NCBI GenBank assembly: GCA_023412495.1
Contig: JAEYNP010000068.1
Coordinates: 1 to 35,165, forward strand
Direction of reading: 5' to 3'
Length of the DNA stretch: 35,165 nt
Origin: Pseudomonadota bacterium
GTDB taxonomy: Bacteria > Desulfobacterota > Desulfobulbia > Desulfobulbales > Desulfocapsaceae
Notes under the pieces: generated by a model
What the model was told of the DNA's origin: nothing
What the model saw: the letters and a program-made list of their open reading frames with translations, nothing else
Database searches by the model: none
Made by a program: the position numbers and the translations under genes
Shown: one piece after another, positions 18,799 to 26,932 of the stretch
Layout: the number at the start of each line of letters is the position of its first letter
How positions within the stretch are numbered: the stretch's first letter is position 1

Positions 18799-19521
18799 AT
18801 GAATCTGAATAAAAGTGAACTTATTAAAATTCTTGAAATAATCAATGATTGCCGTTATGGCGAAACAATTGATCATTTCAAAAATACAGCACACAAATTT
18901 CAAAATTTAATGCAGATGGAAAATATCATTTTTTTATCTGCACCCGTTGGCTACCACATCAATGAAAATCTAGTTAGGGAAATAAATATATCTTATCCTG
19001 CACGTTGGACGAAAAAATATAGGCTTGAAAAATATTTTTATATCGACCCAGTTATTCAGTGTAAAAAAACAGGCCTCATCTATTGGGATGAAATTTACAA
19101 AAAGTACTCACCTAAAAAAGAGTTTTTCAATAGTGCAAAGGAGTGCGGCTTAAACCACGGTCTCACGCATATTTTACCTTCAAAGCACGGTTTTTGCCTC
19201 TTGTCGCTTGCCGATAGGAAAATACGCAAAGATACTCGCACAAGGAATATTATTGAATCTATTTCACCCCATCTCCACTTCTTCGCATCCAAAGTTGCGG
19301 TACCAGCCAAAGGCAAGCCGATAAAGCTGACTGCAAGAGAGCGAGAAGTTCTGCTCTGGGTTATGGAAGGCAAGTCCAACTGGGAAATATCGAAAATTTT
19401 ACTCGTCAGTCAAGAGAGCGTAAAGAGCCATCTTAAAAATATATTAAGCAAACTCGAAGCAACAACCAGGGCTCACGCGGTGGCAATTGCATTAAACGCC
19501 AACCTAATATATATGTCATAA
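18799..19521 (+). CDS. LuxR-family quorum-sensing transcriptional regulator
   Basis: This 240-residue two-domain regulator has an N-terminal autoinducer-binding domain with all the usual ligand-pocket residues. The run YPARWTKKYRLEKYFYIDPV gives Trp70, Tyr74, Asp83 and Pro84, and GLIYWDE gives Trp96. These align with the Trp, Tyr, Asp and Trp that hold acyl-homoserine lactones in TraR/LasR. The C-terminal LuxR-type HTH is at about 175-236 (LTAREREVLLWVMEGKSNWEISKIL, VSQESVKSHLKNILSKL). ATG 18799 is the only start that keeps the domain; a GGAG lies unusually close (1 nt). It converges with the luxI-like gene, with 31 bp between the stops. PEP-CTERM loci also use LuxR-like EpsA regulators, but the intact pocket favours a true AHL receptor. 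Confidence 0.88.
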   Translation: MNLNKSELIKILEIINDCRYGETIDHFKNTAHKFQNLMQMENIIFLSAPVGYHINENLVREINISYPARWTKKYRLEKYFYIDPVIQCKKTGLIYWDEIYKKYSPKKEFFNSAKECGLNHGLTHILPSKHGFCLLSLADRKIRKDTRTRNIIESISPHLHFFASKVAVPAKGKPIKLTAREREVLLWVMEGKSNWEISKILLVSQESVKSHLKNILSKLEATTRAHAVAIALNANLIYMS

Positions 19522-19552
19522 ATAGCTGCATACCATAGATTTACCTCAAAAA

Positions 19553-20215
19553 CTAAGCCGCTAATTTTTCGCAGCTGCTAATCGATCCCCTGAACCAGTT
19601 ATATAAGTCAGGTCGTTTGACTATATTTTCTTTCTCAAAAGCACTCCAGCTGGATTTAGCTGCAATTGCTCTTACTCCATCGGGCATAATTACTTCCGGT
19701 GCTAATGCCTTACAAGGCATTCCGAGCAAGTTTAAAAGCCGGAAAAAAATCTTGGAAACCACCATATATGCATTATCAACGCCGTTATTACGACACCAGG
19801 TATAAAAAAGCTTTTCAAGAACCATGATAAATGGGAAGACACCATGTTTTGTTGAAACTTGCAGATTTCGCACATGAGGTGCGAGACAAAACCTCGTCAC
19901 CTCAATTGTCTCAACATTTTTTTGTAGCTCATGATCTCCCAATAAATGAGCAAATTCATTTTCCAGCATGTACTTCTCACTTGATCTGATGATCCGCAAG
20001 CAAGCCACTAATTCATTGTTGTAAAATATCCCTAACATTATGCAATTCCTATCATACTTATCAATTTCAAGTTTTTTATCATTGGTTGACACCCATCTCA
20101 ACTCTTCCGCGAATACTTGATGACGTAATGTATATGCCATCATCTTTTCCTTATTGCTATTTAGAACAGATGCAGTCAGGAATTCTTCTTTTATAGTATT
20201 CATCATCCCGCTCAT
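19553..20215 (-). CDS. LuxI-family autoinducer (acyl-homoserine lactone) synthase
   Basis: This 220-residue enzyme should make an acyl-homoserine lactone from S-adenosylmethionine and an acyl donor. The LuxI core is present in order: RHQVFAEELRW (Arg31, Trp41), EIDKYDRN (Asp52, Asp55), ACLRIIRSSEKYMLENEFAHLL (Arg74, Phe88) and ETIEVTRFCLAP (Glu105, Arg108). These are the residues conserved in LuxI, EsaI and LasI. The PEP-CTERM-associated acyltransferase family is a distant relative, but it lacks this tight pattern. The cognate receptor is presumably the convergent LuxR. The start is uncertain: ATG 20215, 20206 and 20203 are all possible and none has a strong Shine-Dalgarno. An intrinsic terminator lies 64 bp upstream, in the leader or as the end of another transcript. 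Confidence 0.85.
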   Translation of the reverse strand: MSGMMNTIKEEFLTASVLNSNKEKMMAYTLRHQVFAEELRWVSTNDKKLEIDKYDRNCIMLGIFYNNELVACLRIIRSSEKYMLENEFAHLLGDHELQKNVETIEVTRFCLAPHVRNLQVSTKHGVFPFIMVLEKLFYTWCRNNGVDNAYMVVSKIFFRLLNLLGMPCKALAPEVIMPDGVRAIAAKSSWSAFEKENIVKRPDLYNWFRGSISSCEKLAA

Positions 20216-20278
20216 TTTGTTTTTTTTATGTTTGTGATATCCTCTGACGTTTGATCACCTTTTATTAGAGAATCTGGC

Positions 20279-20304
20279 AAAAAAAAATCCCCCGTATGGG
20301 GGAT
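20279..20304 (-). terminator. Strong intrinsic terminator pointing leftward, just upstream of luxI
   Basis: ATCCCCC (20287-20293) pairs perfectly with GGGGGAT (20298-20304) around GTAT, and nine A residues (20279-20287) give a T-run on the minus strand. No minus-strand gene is seen to its right, so it ends either a luxI leader transcript (attenuation) or a small RNA. On the plus strand there is no T-run. Confidence 0.88.
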
Positions 20305-20482
20305 ATGCTTATTTATTAGAATAGTTAGAATGTTAGCTTCTACATTGAGCCTCATCAACAAGATCACTCCTCAGGGCATCAAAAATGCTTTGATCTGACC
20401 GTTCAGGAGGCACTAAAAAAGCCACTGCAAACAACCTTAAGCTGTAATCCGATTCATTCAGGTCTTTTCGGGGGGAAAGAAT

Positions 20483-20764
20483 ATGATGAATGAAGAATTG
20501 AAGGAACTTGATGAAGAATTGGCGCTGGATGACCAGTTGGGAGTGGATGATCCACTTGATCTGATCAGAGCGTATATCGATTGCGCACTAGCCAAATCAT
20601 TCTTTTGCGACAGTCACTTAGAACATGCAGCGCCTGTAAAAAATGATCAGCAAGACTCCGACCGACGACTTTTCTTTGTGATCACCAGAAACAGAAGTTC
20701 TTCATGGAGTGAAGATATCTCGGACTATACGAGTATTGCTGAAAGAAATCGCACATATAACTAA
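20483..20764 (+). CDS. Small acidic hypothetical protein (93 aa)
   Basis: The frame starts at ATG 20483 after a GGGGGAAAG ribosome-binding stretch. The N-terminus is very acidic (EELKELDEELALDDQLGVDDPLDLI) and is followed by a Cys-containing stretch (IDCALAKSFFCDSH) and a polar, Arg/Ser-rich C-terminus. I do not recognise it. It has no signal peptide or membrane helix. It lies upstream of and divergent from the luxI side, and could be a quorum-regulated small gene or an anti-regulator, but nothing in the sequence proves a role. Confidence 0.45.
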   Translation: MMNEELKELDEELALDDQLGVDDPLDLIRAYIDCALAKSFFCDSHLEHAAPVKNDQQDSDRRLFFVITRNRSSSWSEDISDYTSIAERNRTYN

Positions 20765-21062
20765 ATATTGCTCATTTTTGGCAAACGAGGCATAACCGGA
20801 AAAGAGGAGATGCCGAATTGCAGGGTGACGCTCGTCCCCCTGTCAATCCGACGAGCCTGTCTCAACACAGCCAATTCCAAGATCGCCGGGTTTACTTAAC
20901 CCACCCGCCTTGAATTTTTTGAACAATTCCCTGCATAGAGAGTGCGATCTTGCGGCAGGAGCGTGCAAGAAGATCTGGGAGGATGGGCGGAGAGTAGCAT
21001 CCGCGAAAAGAAGCCATATAAAGAATAAAGGGAGCGAATCGCTACCTGGTTCTTCAAGGAGA
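20765..21062. other. Intergenic region, nothing recognised
   Basis: About 300 bp without a supported gene or structure, ending at the second copy of the palindromic repeat. Confidence 0.4.
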
Positions 21063-21218
21063 ATGGATTCGTAAAAAGTCCGATCTACTGCGTTGCAGGT
21101 CTGAAACGGCGCTTCGCTGTACTATATGTACTACCAAAGCACCGTTTCAGAAACTACGCCTCGTATATCAAACTCTTTCCAGAGTCCATCCCCACGGGTT
21201 GGAGCACTTTTTACGGCT
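21063..21218. repeat. MITE-like palindromic element, copy 2
   Basis: Second copy of the element at 660-816, in the same orientation and nearly identical base for base. It has terminal ATGGATTC (21063-21070) and GAGTCCAT (21182-21189), one mismatch relative to a perfect pair, and the same GTCTGAAACGG / CCGTTTCAGA inner stem. The conserved tail ends in ACTTTTTACGGCT. It stops 24 bp before the ATG of the dioxygenase-like gene and may contribute leader sequence to its mRNA. Confidence 0.85.
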
Positions 21219-21242
21219 GCATCAAGGAAGAGGAGGCTGAAA

Positions 21243-21689
21243 ATGAAAGGGCTTCTTACAGTTTTACTGCTGTTGGCATTTATCGGCAGATCTGAGGGCG
21301 CAACGAGCTGCCCGCCGACGAGTCCGGACTCCCTAGGGCCGTTTTACAAGCCCGATGCTCCAGTGAGATCCGCTCTCGGCACCGGTTATGTTCTCAAGGG
21401 GACCGTCCGCTCGTCTGTTGAGTGCGGTGTAATTCATGGAGCCCGGATCGAGGTGTGGCACGCCGGACCGGACGGGAAGTACGCCGACGCTTACCGGGCG
21501 ACACTGATATCCGATCCTCAGGGAGACTATCGGCTCCAAACCGAACGTCCGCCTAGCTATTCGTCCCGTCCTCCGCATATCCACATCCGCGTGACTGCCC
21601 CCGGACATGAAACCCTCATCACTCAGCATTACCCTGAAAAAGAGGCATCTGAAGCGATATTTGACCTGGTGCTGGTGCCGACCGGATAA
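21243..21689 (+). CDS. Small secreted intradiol ring-cleavage dioxygenase-like protein
   Basis: This 148-residue protein has a signal peptide (MKGLLTVLLLLAFIGRSEGA) and then the fold core of intradiol (catechol/protocatechuate 3,4-) dioxygenases. Visible blocks are PDSLGPFYKPDAPVRS, GTVRSSVECGVIHGARIEVWHA, DPQGDYRLQTERPPSY and RPPHIHIRV. The four iron ligands of the family can be assigned to Tyr80 (DGKY), Tyr106, His112 and His114. At 148 residues it is the minimal catalytic domain, without the N-terminal dimerisation part of catechol dioxygenases. An oxygen-dependent enzyme is odd in an anaerobe, and the periplasmic location is unusual. ATG 21243 was chosen because the frame upstream is repeat sequence; an AAGGAAGAGGAGG stretch lies close before it. 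Confidence 0.85.
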   Translation: MKGLLTVLLLLAFIGRSEGATSCPPTSPDSLGPFYKPDAPVRSALGTGYVLKGTVRSSVECGVIHGARIEVWHAGPDGKYADAYRATLISDPQGDYRLQTERPPSYSSRPPHIHIRVTAPGHETLITQHYPEKEASEAIFDLVLVPTG

Positions 21690-21971
21690 AATCCTTTTTT
21701 CTTTCACGCGCCGCAGCAAACCGCAGTGTTTCGGATGTGCTGGAGATTGAGGGCCGGTGGCCTTCGCCGGCGAATATCCCAAAAAAACGCACTGCCGGCT
21801 TCGGCTCCTGCGCCGGTTTTACCTGCCTTAAGCACTCACCCAGAATAGTCCCCCCAAAGGAATAACCGATGACAATCTCCTGCGAAACACGCCGGACTCG
21901 TTTCTGGGGGAAGGACAGTTAGGCGTCAAGGGTATCTGGTGGAACAGCGTAGGCGAGGCGTGGTTCGATGA

Positions 21972-22161
21972 TATCCGCAGCACGGAGGCTTTGCCAATCC
22001 CCTTGGTGGCGAAGAAGGGATTCAAGATATTTCCCAGAATATGCTGAGGAATACCGCTGCCTGAATTCAGAAATTCGATTTTCAACGGAGTCGATGTCGC
22101 GTGTCGTTTTTATGGTAATCGTGCCATTCTTGCCCTCAGGGTTTTTGCCCAATTGGTTTTC
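21972..22161 (-). pseudogene. Histidine kinase ATP-binding domain fragment, frameshifted
   Basis: The minus strand reads ENQLGKNPEGKNGTITIKTT in one frame, then KIEFLNSGSGIP and LNPFFATKGIGKA in another. These are the N-to-G box region of a histidine kinase (normally DNGxGIP ... PFFTTKxxGKGTGLGL). The frame changes between the two pieces and the sequence ends before the GTGLGL box, so this is a remnant. It is joined directly to a transposase remnant on its right. Confidence 0.65.
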
Positions 22162-22269
22162 CGCCCCGCTTACAACATCCAAGACGATCGACAGATAGTG
22201 ATCCTTGCCGACGTAGATCTCATCAATGGCGATCTGCTTCAATTCCTTGAGATTTGGTTGGGTGTGTTT
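22162..22269 (-). pseudogene. ISL3-family transposase fragment
   Basis: The minus strand encodes KHTQPNLKELKQIAIDEIYV followed by GKDHYLSIVLDVVSGA. This matches the start of the DDE catalytic domain of ISL3-type transposases (...LKQIAIDEISVGKGHRYLTVVLDL.SG). The frame passes straight into histidine-kinase sequence, so two broken genes are fused. No IS ends were recognised. Confidence 0.7.
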
Positions 22270-22280
22270 GCTCCCGGCAC

Positions 22281-22453
22281 TTGGCCCGCTTTCTCGCGCT
22301 TCTGGACTGTTTGCCCATATTGGTGGAACAGGAACCCCCGGATCGGATGCTCGAGGAGATCATTTCACTCGCACGGGAGTACTGGCTTTCAACCTATGAC
22401 GCATCCTATACCTCGCCATGAGGCTTGATCTCCCCAATGCCATACAGGACGGT
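22281..22453 (+). pseudogene. PIN-domain (VapC-like toxin) fragment, frameshifted
   Basis: The plus strand reads LARFLALLDCLPILVEQEPP, then LAREYWLSTYDASY, a typical VapC C-terminal half with the LSxYDAxY acidic motif. A TGA follows at 22419. The next family block continues in another frame as LAMRLDLPNAIQDG (from 22412), so a small deletion has shifted the frame. No antitoxin is seen. It directly abuts the transposase fragment on the opposite strand. Confidence 0.65.
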
Positions 22454-23296
22454 TCTACGCCCGCCGACGATCCACCGCGATTTCTGCGCAGATCCGCATT
22501 TCGCCCGGGAAACCCAATGGATCTGGTCCAGCGATCACTGTACCGGCAAAATGGCCTGGATGGCTGATATCGTCGAGCGAACGAGACGGCAGCGCGACGG
22601 TCTGTGCCGTCGCTTCCGGCGCTGGTGCTGCAAACTATCGTCATGTGAAAGATGTGAAAAGGTGATTTTCTCCCGGAGGGGCGGGGAGCCTTTCCGAAGG
22701 AGTTATTGGCCGTTGGACCCAACGTTTTTTCAAACAAACTACCGTACCATTTATCAAGGTCATTGCCGAGAATCCGTTGGGTTCTTTCCGAGGGCCGTCG
22801 TGACATGCAGGCATTGCTGCAACGACTGCTATCGCCTGAACTGATGCTGATGCGCCGCACGGCGAACCACTTGCCTCATCTCACAGAAATTGCTGTGGTT
22901 AAGGGCGAAATAGGTAGGTGTCCCCGATATTGTAGGATCATAGAAGACGGAGATTATCCTAGCATTACTCTTTAGGAAATATATTTGCCAGGTCATGGTA
23001 TCGTCGAACGAAAATAGATACTGTATTGTCCCTGTCTGGCGTAATTATACTGTTTTGGAAAGAAATTCTGGAAATATAGATAATTGTGTCGTTTTTCCAG
23101 AAGCTACATAGTCTATGTTGCTGTTGAAGCAAAAGAATAATCAAACAAGCAGGTGGACCAGAACTTGCACTACACCTTCTGTTAAAGCAGATACTAAGCT
23201 AACGGAGGAAAGATTGTCTTTGACCAGCTTGCCTCATGGACTAAATGGGGCAACCAACCAGAAATTAATCCAAAACAAATGAGGAGAGGAACCGTT
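22454..23296. other. Degenerate sequence without recognisable gene
   Basis: Short frames on both strands overlap, but none has a ribosome site, family motif or sensible start. It continues the mosaic of broken genes to its left. Its right end, from about 23000, is AT-rich and forms the leader of the PEP-CTERM gene. Confidence 0.45.
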
Positions 23297-24067
23297 ATGA
23301 GGAAATTCTTAAATATTGGCATGTTAACGTTCGGATCAGCAATTATTGCTGCACAGCCAGCATATGCTCTTTTTGTTAATGGTGGTTTTGAGAGCGGGGA
23401 CTTTAGCGGTTGGACTGTCGAGCATGGCAAGTCATATGAAAACAACTACAGTGCCATCATTTGGGGTTCCAGTTCTCTTCAATATGCCGGTGTTGTCGCA
23501 TCTACCAACGAAGGATTTGTTGCAGGTGGGACTCAGCCTGATAGTGTTGCGGCTTATAATGGCAGCTACATGGCAAAAATAGGTGATCTCAACGGCGGTT
23601 ATAATGCCACAAGGATTAGTCAAACTGGCATTCTTTCTGCCCAGGATATATCGGACGGTGGTGTATATGTAAACTGGGGTGCTGTATTGAATGACCCCAA
23701 CCATCCCGTATCGGATCAACCCTATTTCGGAATAGCTGTAGATGTTGCTGGAAGCGTAACAACTTTTCAGGCTGATGCTACAAACCTCCAAGGTGGCAAT
23801 TGGATAAACGTTGGCAACAACAACTGGTACAAAAACGATACTTGGTTTTTTGATATAAGCAACTTGAATATGGGTGACAGTATCACTGTCAGCCTTTTTG
23901 TTGCAGATTGCGGTTACGGTGCTCATGGCGCATACGCACTGCTGGATGGAATTGGAACAACATATGACCCAGGCGGCGGAACCCCAGTTCCTGAACCGGC
24001 TAGCATGCTGCTTATGGGTACTGGATTGGCAGGACTTGCTGTATTTCGCAGAAAAAAAAGAGCCTGA
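23297..24067 (+). CDS. PEP-CTERM sorting-domain surface protein
   Basis: This 256-residue exported protein has a signal peptide (about 1-25, ending AQPAYA). The mature part starts LFVNGGFESGDFSGWTV, a carbohydrate-binding-like beta-sandwich opening common in these proteins. The C-terminus VPEPASMLLMGTGLAGLAV then RRKKRA is a PEP-CTERM signal: a Pro-Glu-Pro motif, a membrane helix and a basic tail, cleaved by an exosortase. Such proteins are sorted to the cell surface or extracellular matrix. No exosortase is in the window. GAGGAGAGG lies 7 nt before ATG 23297. An intrinsic terminator follows. Confidence 0.93.
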   Translation: MRKFLNIGMLTFGSAIIAAQPAYALFVNGGFESGDFSGWTVEHGKSYENNYSAIIWGSSSLQYAGVVASTNEGFVAGGTQPDSVAAYNGSYMAKIGDLNGGYNATRISQTGILSAQDISDGGVYVNWGAVLNDPNHPVSDQPYFGIAVDVAGSVTTFQADATNLQGGNWINVGNNNWYKNDTWFFDISNLNMGDSITVSLFVADCGYGAHGAYALLDGIGTTYDPGGGTPVPEPASMLLMGTGLAGLAVFRRKKRA

Positions 24068-24105
24068 ACTTCAGTGAAACATATATAAAGTTGTCGGGCA
24101 GAGTG

Positions 24106-24138
24106 GGCAGAGTCAGAAATGGCTCTGCCTTATCTTTT
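24106..24138 (+). terminator. Intrinsic terminator after the first PEP-CTERM gene
   Basis: GGCAGAG (24106-24112) pairs with CTCTGCC (24123-24129), followed by ttatcttttt. It lies about 40 bp after the stop on the plus strand. Confidence 0.8.
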
Positions 24139-24425
24139 TCCACCGAATGGTCTATCAGGCAAAACCCAACTCAAAGCAAGGTTCTGTTCAATGAAAAGTT
24201 ATTCAATCACTAATAGTCTGGAAGTGCCGTTTGATTAAAAACGTAAAATGCTGAAAGCGAAGTATTCATAAGATCAACAAACCACTATTTGGTAGCTACC
24301 TTAATTATAACTTTACCAACTCGGCCAGTTGTAGGTGCAGTTCCTGCGGCCATAAAGCTGAACGGCACTCGATCCTGTCTTATTAGAGCTCTGCCCCCCT
24401 TCCCGGGACATTTTTTTATTGGAAT

Positions 24426-25157
24426 TTAAGACATTTGTAGCTGTCTATGAGAGGAAGACGAATATTTTCGTTTACCTAATAACCCTGTAAACCCTAAGGC
24501 AACCAGGAGGATTGTGGATGGTTCCGGTACGGGCGAGGGTTGAGCAAAGAGGTTGCATCTTAAGTTAGTCTCCGCCGTACCCCCCCCCTCAACAAAAGGA
24601 AGACCATCAAATGAATTTGCGTATAAAGTGAGTTGATATTCATGACTTGGATTAACGTACAAAGTGGTTGTTAGATAGAAATCTTCCGCAAAAAAGTCTT
24701 TTTGTTCAAATGAATACTCCACAGCTGAACTGCCTGTTAAATCGACTAAAGAAATCTCTGCGCGCGGCCCCCCAACAATACTTTCAAAAGCCACATATGC
24801 TGAAAGAGTAAACCGCGAATAATCTGTGGTAAACGTGTATATCGATGTTGCCTCGGCCCTGGAATCATACCATGCCTCAGCGTTAATCTCGAAATTCCCG
24901 GCACTGGCGCTGGATAGACAAGGGTTGCCTTGCGTATCCCCGGGATTTAAATATTCACCACTGACCGAGTAACTTACCGGTTGGTCGTCCAATATATCAT
25001 AATGTAGAAAAACGCGTGGTTCGCCAACCCGTGGTTCGTAGTATATACCTGCTTCTCCCTTGATATGATGTTCCTCGGACAATACATTGATACCAGTGGC
25101 ATTCACGACTGGGCTGAATAACAGAACAGCTATAAGTCCCGAAAGGATTCGCTTCAT
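24426..25157 (-). CDS. Second PEP-CTERM sorting-domain protein
   Basis: This 243-residue exported protein has a signal peptide MKRILSGLIAVLLFSPVVNA. The central region is beta-rich and acidic, with no recognised catalytic motif (YSVSGEYLNPGDTQGNPC, TTTLYVNPSHEYQLTLYA). The C-terminus has VPEPSTILLVALGFTGLLG then KRKYSSSS, the PEP-CTERM motif, helix and basic residues, with an atypical Ser-rich tail after the basic cluster. It is transcribed toward the other PEP-CTERM gene. ATG 25157 has GGAGG 6 nt upstream; the longer start at 25196 lacks a signal peptide at its N-terminus. Confidence 0.9.
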   Translation of the reverse strand: MKRILSGLIAVLLFSPVVNATGINVLSEEHHIKGEAGIYYEPRVGEPRVFLHYDILDDQPVSYSVSGEYLNPGDTQGNPCLSSASAGNFEINAEAWYDSRAEATSIYTFTTDYSRFTLSAYVAFESIVGGPRAEISLVDLTGSSAVEYSFEQKDFFAEDFYLTTTLYVNPSHEYQLTLYANSFDGLPFVEGGGTAETNLRCNLFAQPSPVPEPSTILLVALGFTGLLGKRKYSSSSHRQLQMS

Positions 25158-25847
25158 AACTGCCTCCAATATGTTGAGGTGATATTCAGTCATCATTTAC
25201 GATGATCTTACGGTTAGTTCTGCTACCATCAAGTATTTGTGACAACTTGTCACGGCGAAATAATCTTAGCCCGTCCAGGCTCTTGAAACTACGCCAGGAG
25301 CTCTACTCGCTTCTCGATTCTGACAGCAAACTGCTTATCCAGCGCCAACGAAAATAAGTTCTCAAAAACTTGGATATCAGGCCCGGCCCTAAGCCCGGAC
25401 AATCAAATACCGGATCTCGTCGGTTGATCCACGTCAACACCACAACATACCAAGGGGCCAAACCGGCAGAAGACCTCTCTTCAACTCCAACGGCTATGTG
25501 CCATCGATTGTAATGAGATTGCCGTCGGCTCTCTTGGAGTATTTTTGATATCGTTCCTCCATGTATAGTTGATATTGTATTATCTCCACAGAGTGGGGCT
25601 CATTCATGTTCAAAGTACCATATTTGTGTCAGGCATTCAATAACGAAACTAGCAGATGGCAAGGAGTGTATGACATGCAGACTCGACTTCTCTCTATCGC
25701 CCTCTGCAAAACATGTTTTTCCCACCAGATCAAATCAATCTGCAACTGCTGTAAAAATAATCAGGTAACGTGCGGAATCCGGGAATCAATAGACAGGTTC
25801 TTCTCGACATCATTCATCCCACGCTTTTACGCGCCGATTATCACATG
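25158..25847. other. Intergenic region, nothing recognised
   Basis: No gene is supported. A small plus-strand frame (25606-25848, Cys-rich) has weak protein character and I do not call it. The stretch holds the promoter of the leftward PEP-CTERM gene at its left end and the terminator of the metF operon at its right end. Confidence 0.4.
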
Positions 25848-25887
25848 AAAAAAGCAAGACCCGGTTCTCCAACGAATAAACCGGGTC
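25848..25887 (-). terminator. Intrinsic terminator of the hdrA-metF operon
   Basis: On the minus strand GACCCGGTT / AACCGGGTC (plus 25858-25866 with 25879-25887) form a 9-bp stem with a 12-nt loop, followed by TTGCTTTTTTC. It is 45 bp after the metF stop. Confidence 0.88.
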
Positions 25888-25931
25888 CTGCTGGGAGTGC
25901 TGCAGTGGTAGTGGTGTTTTTATTACTTTGC

Positions 25932-26876
25932 CTATTCAACCACCGGCCGCGGCAGCACCTTCGCCTGCTCGGCGATCTGCGGCACCATATGCTCCCATTC
26001 GATGGCCATCAGGTGGACGCCGTGGACGCCCTTCATCTCCTTGAATTCCTCGATCTGCTCGCAGGCGATGTTGATGCCTTCCTGGGCGACCTTGTTCTTC
26101 TCGACGCCCTTCAGGCGGTTGATGACCTCCTCCGGTACATCCATGCCGGGCACCTTGGTTGCCATGTACCTGGCCATACCAACGCTCTTCATCGGCGTGA
26201 CTCCGGCCAGGATGTAGACCTTCTCGGTGAGGCCCTCCTCATTAGCCATGCGGATGAACTCGCGGAATTTCGGCATGTTGTAGATGCACTGGGTCTGGAT
26301 GAAGTCGGCGCCGGCCTCGATCTTTTTCGCCAGGCGGTGAACGCGCCACACGAAAGGCTCGGCGAAGGGATTGCTGGCCGCGCCGATGAACATCTTCGGC
26401 GGGTGGTGAATGTCATTGCCGCTCAGGAACTTGCCCTCGTCCCGCATCTGCTTGACCATGGAGATCAGCTGGATCGAGTCGATATCGAAGACGCCCCTGG
26501 CGTCGGGATGGTCGCCGAACTGCTGATGATCCCCCGACAGGCACAGCATATTGCGGATGCCGAGAGCGGAACCGCCGAGGATATCGGCCTGCATGGCCAG
26601 GCGATTCCTGTCCCGGCAGACCATCTGATAATTGGGTTCAAGACCCTCCTGAAGGATGATCAGGGAGGCCGCCCAGCTGGACATCCGCACCACAGCGGTC
26701 TGGTTGTCGGTGATATTGACGGAGTCGACGTTTCCTTTCAGAAACTTCGCCTTTTCTCTCACTTCTTCGACGTCGGTCCCCCGGGGCGGACCCAGCTCAC
26801 CGGTGAAGGCGAAGTGACCCGACTTCAGGACCTTTTCCAAGTTACTTCCGGAATTGAAGTTTGTTTCTGTGCTCAT
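25932..26876 (-). CDS. metF: 5,10-methylenetetrahydrofolate reductase
   Basis: This 314-residue TIM-barrel flavoprotein reduces methylene-H4F to methyl-H4F in the methyl branch of the Wood-Ljungdahl pathway and for methionine synthesis. The family blocks are FTGELGPPRGTDVEEV, VNITDNQTAVVRMSSWAAS, CRDRNRLAMQADILGG, MLCLSGDHQ, GAASNPF, GADFIQTQCIYN and YILAGVTPM. It is the last gene of the leftward hdrA-mvhD-hdrCB-metV-metF cluster, 56 bp after metV, with AGAGGAT before ATG 26876 and a terminator downstream. In acetogens, MetF paired with MetV does not bind NADPH itself but receives electrons through partner subunits. The gene order here says the same. Confidence 0.95.
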   Translation of the reverse strand: MSTETNFNSGSNLEKVLKSGHFAFTGELGPPRGTDVEEVREKAKFLKGNVDSVNITDNQTAVVRMSSWAASLIILQEGLEPNYQMVCRDRNRLAMQADILGGSALGIRNMLCLSGDHQQFGDHPDARGVFDIDSIQLISMVKQMRDEGKFLSGNDIHHPPKMFIGAASNPFAEPFVWRVHRLAKKIEAGADFIQTQCIYNMPKFREFIRMANEEGLTEKVYILAGVTPMKSVGMARYMATKVPGMDVPEEVINRLKGVEKNKVAQEGINIACEQIEEFKEMKGVHGVHLMAIEWEHMVPQIAEQAKVLPRPVVE

Positions 26877-26932
26877 ATGTCATCCTCTGCTTCATAAGGG
26901 TAAGAGGAAAAAATGAATCCCGTTTGATCCCG

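Noticed and set aside
19553..20215. Annotation as a PEP-CTERM/exosortase-associated acyltransferase
   Set aside because: The spacing and identity of the Arg, Asp, Glu and Arg residues, and the YMLENEFAHLL block, fit true LuxI proteins better. It remains a fallback if phylogeny disagrees.
25606..25848. A Cys-rich 80-codon frame upstream of the metF terminator
   Set aside because: No convincing ribosome site or similarity, and its end overlaps the upstream part of the operon terminator region.
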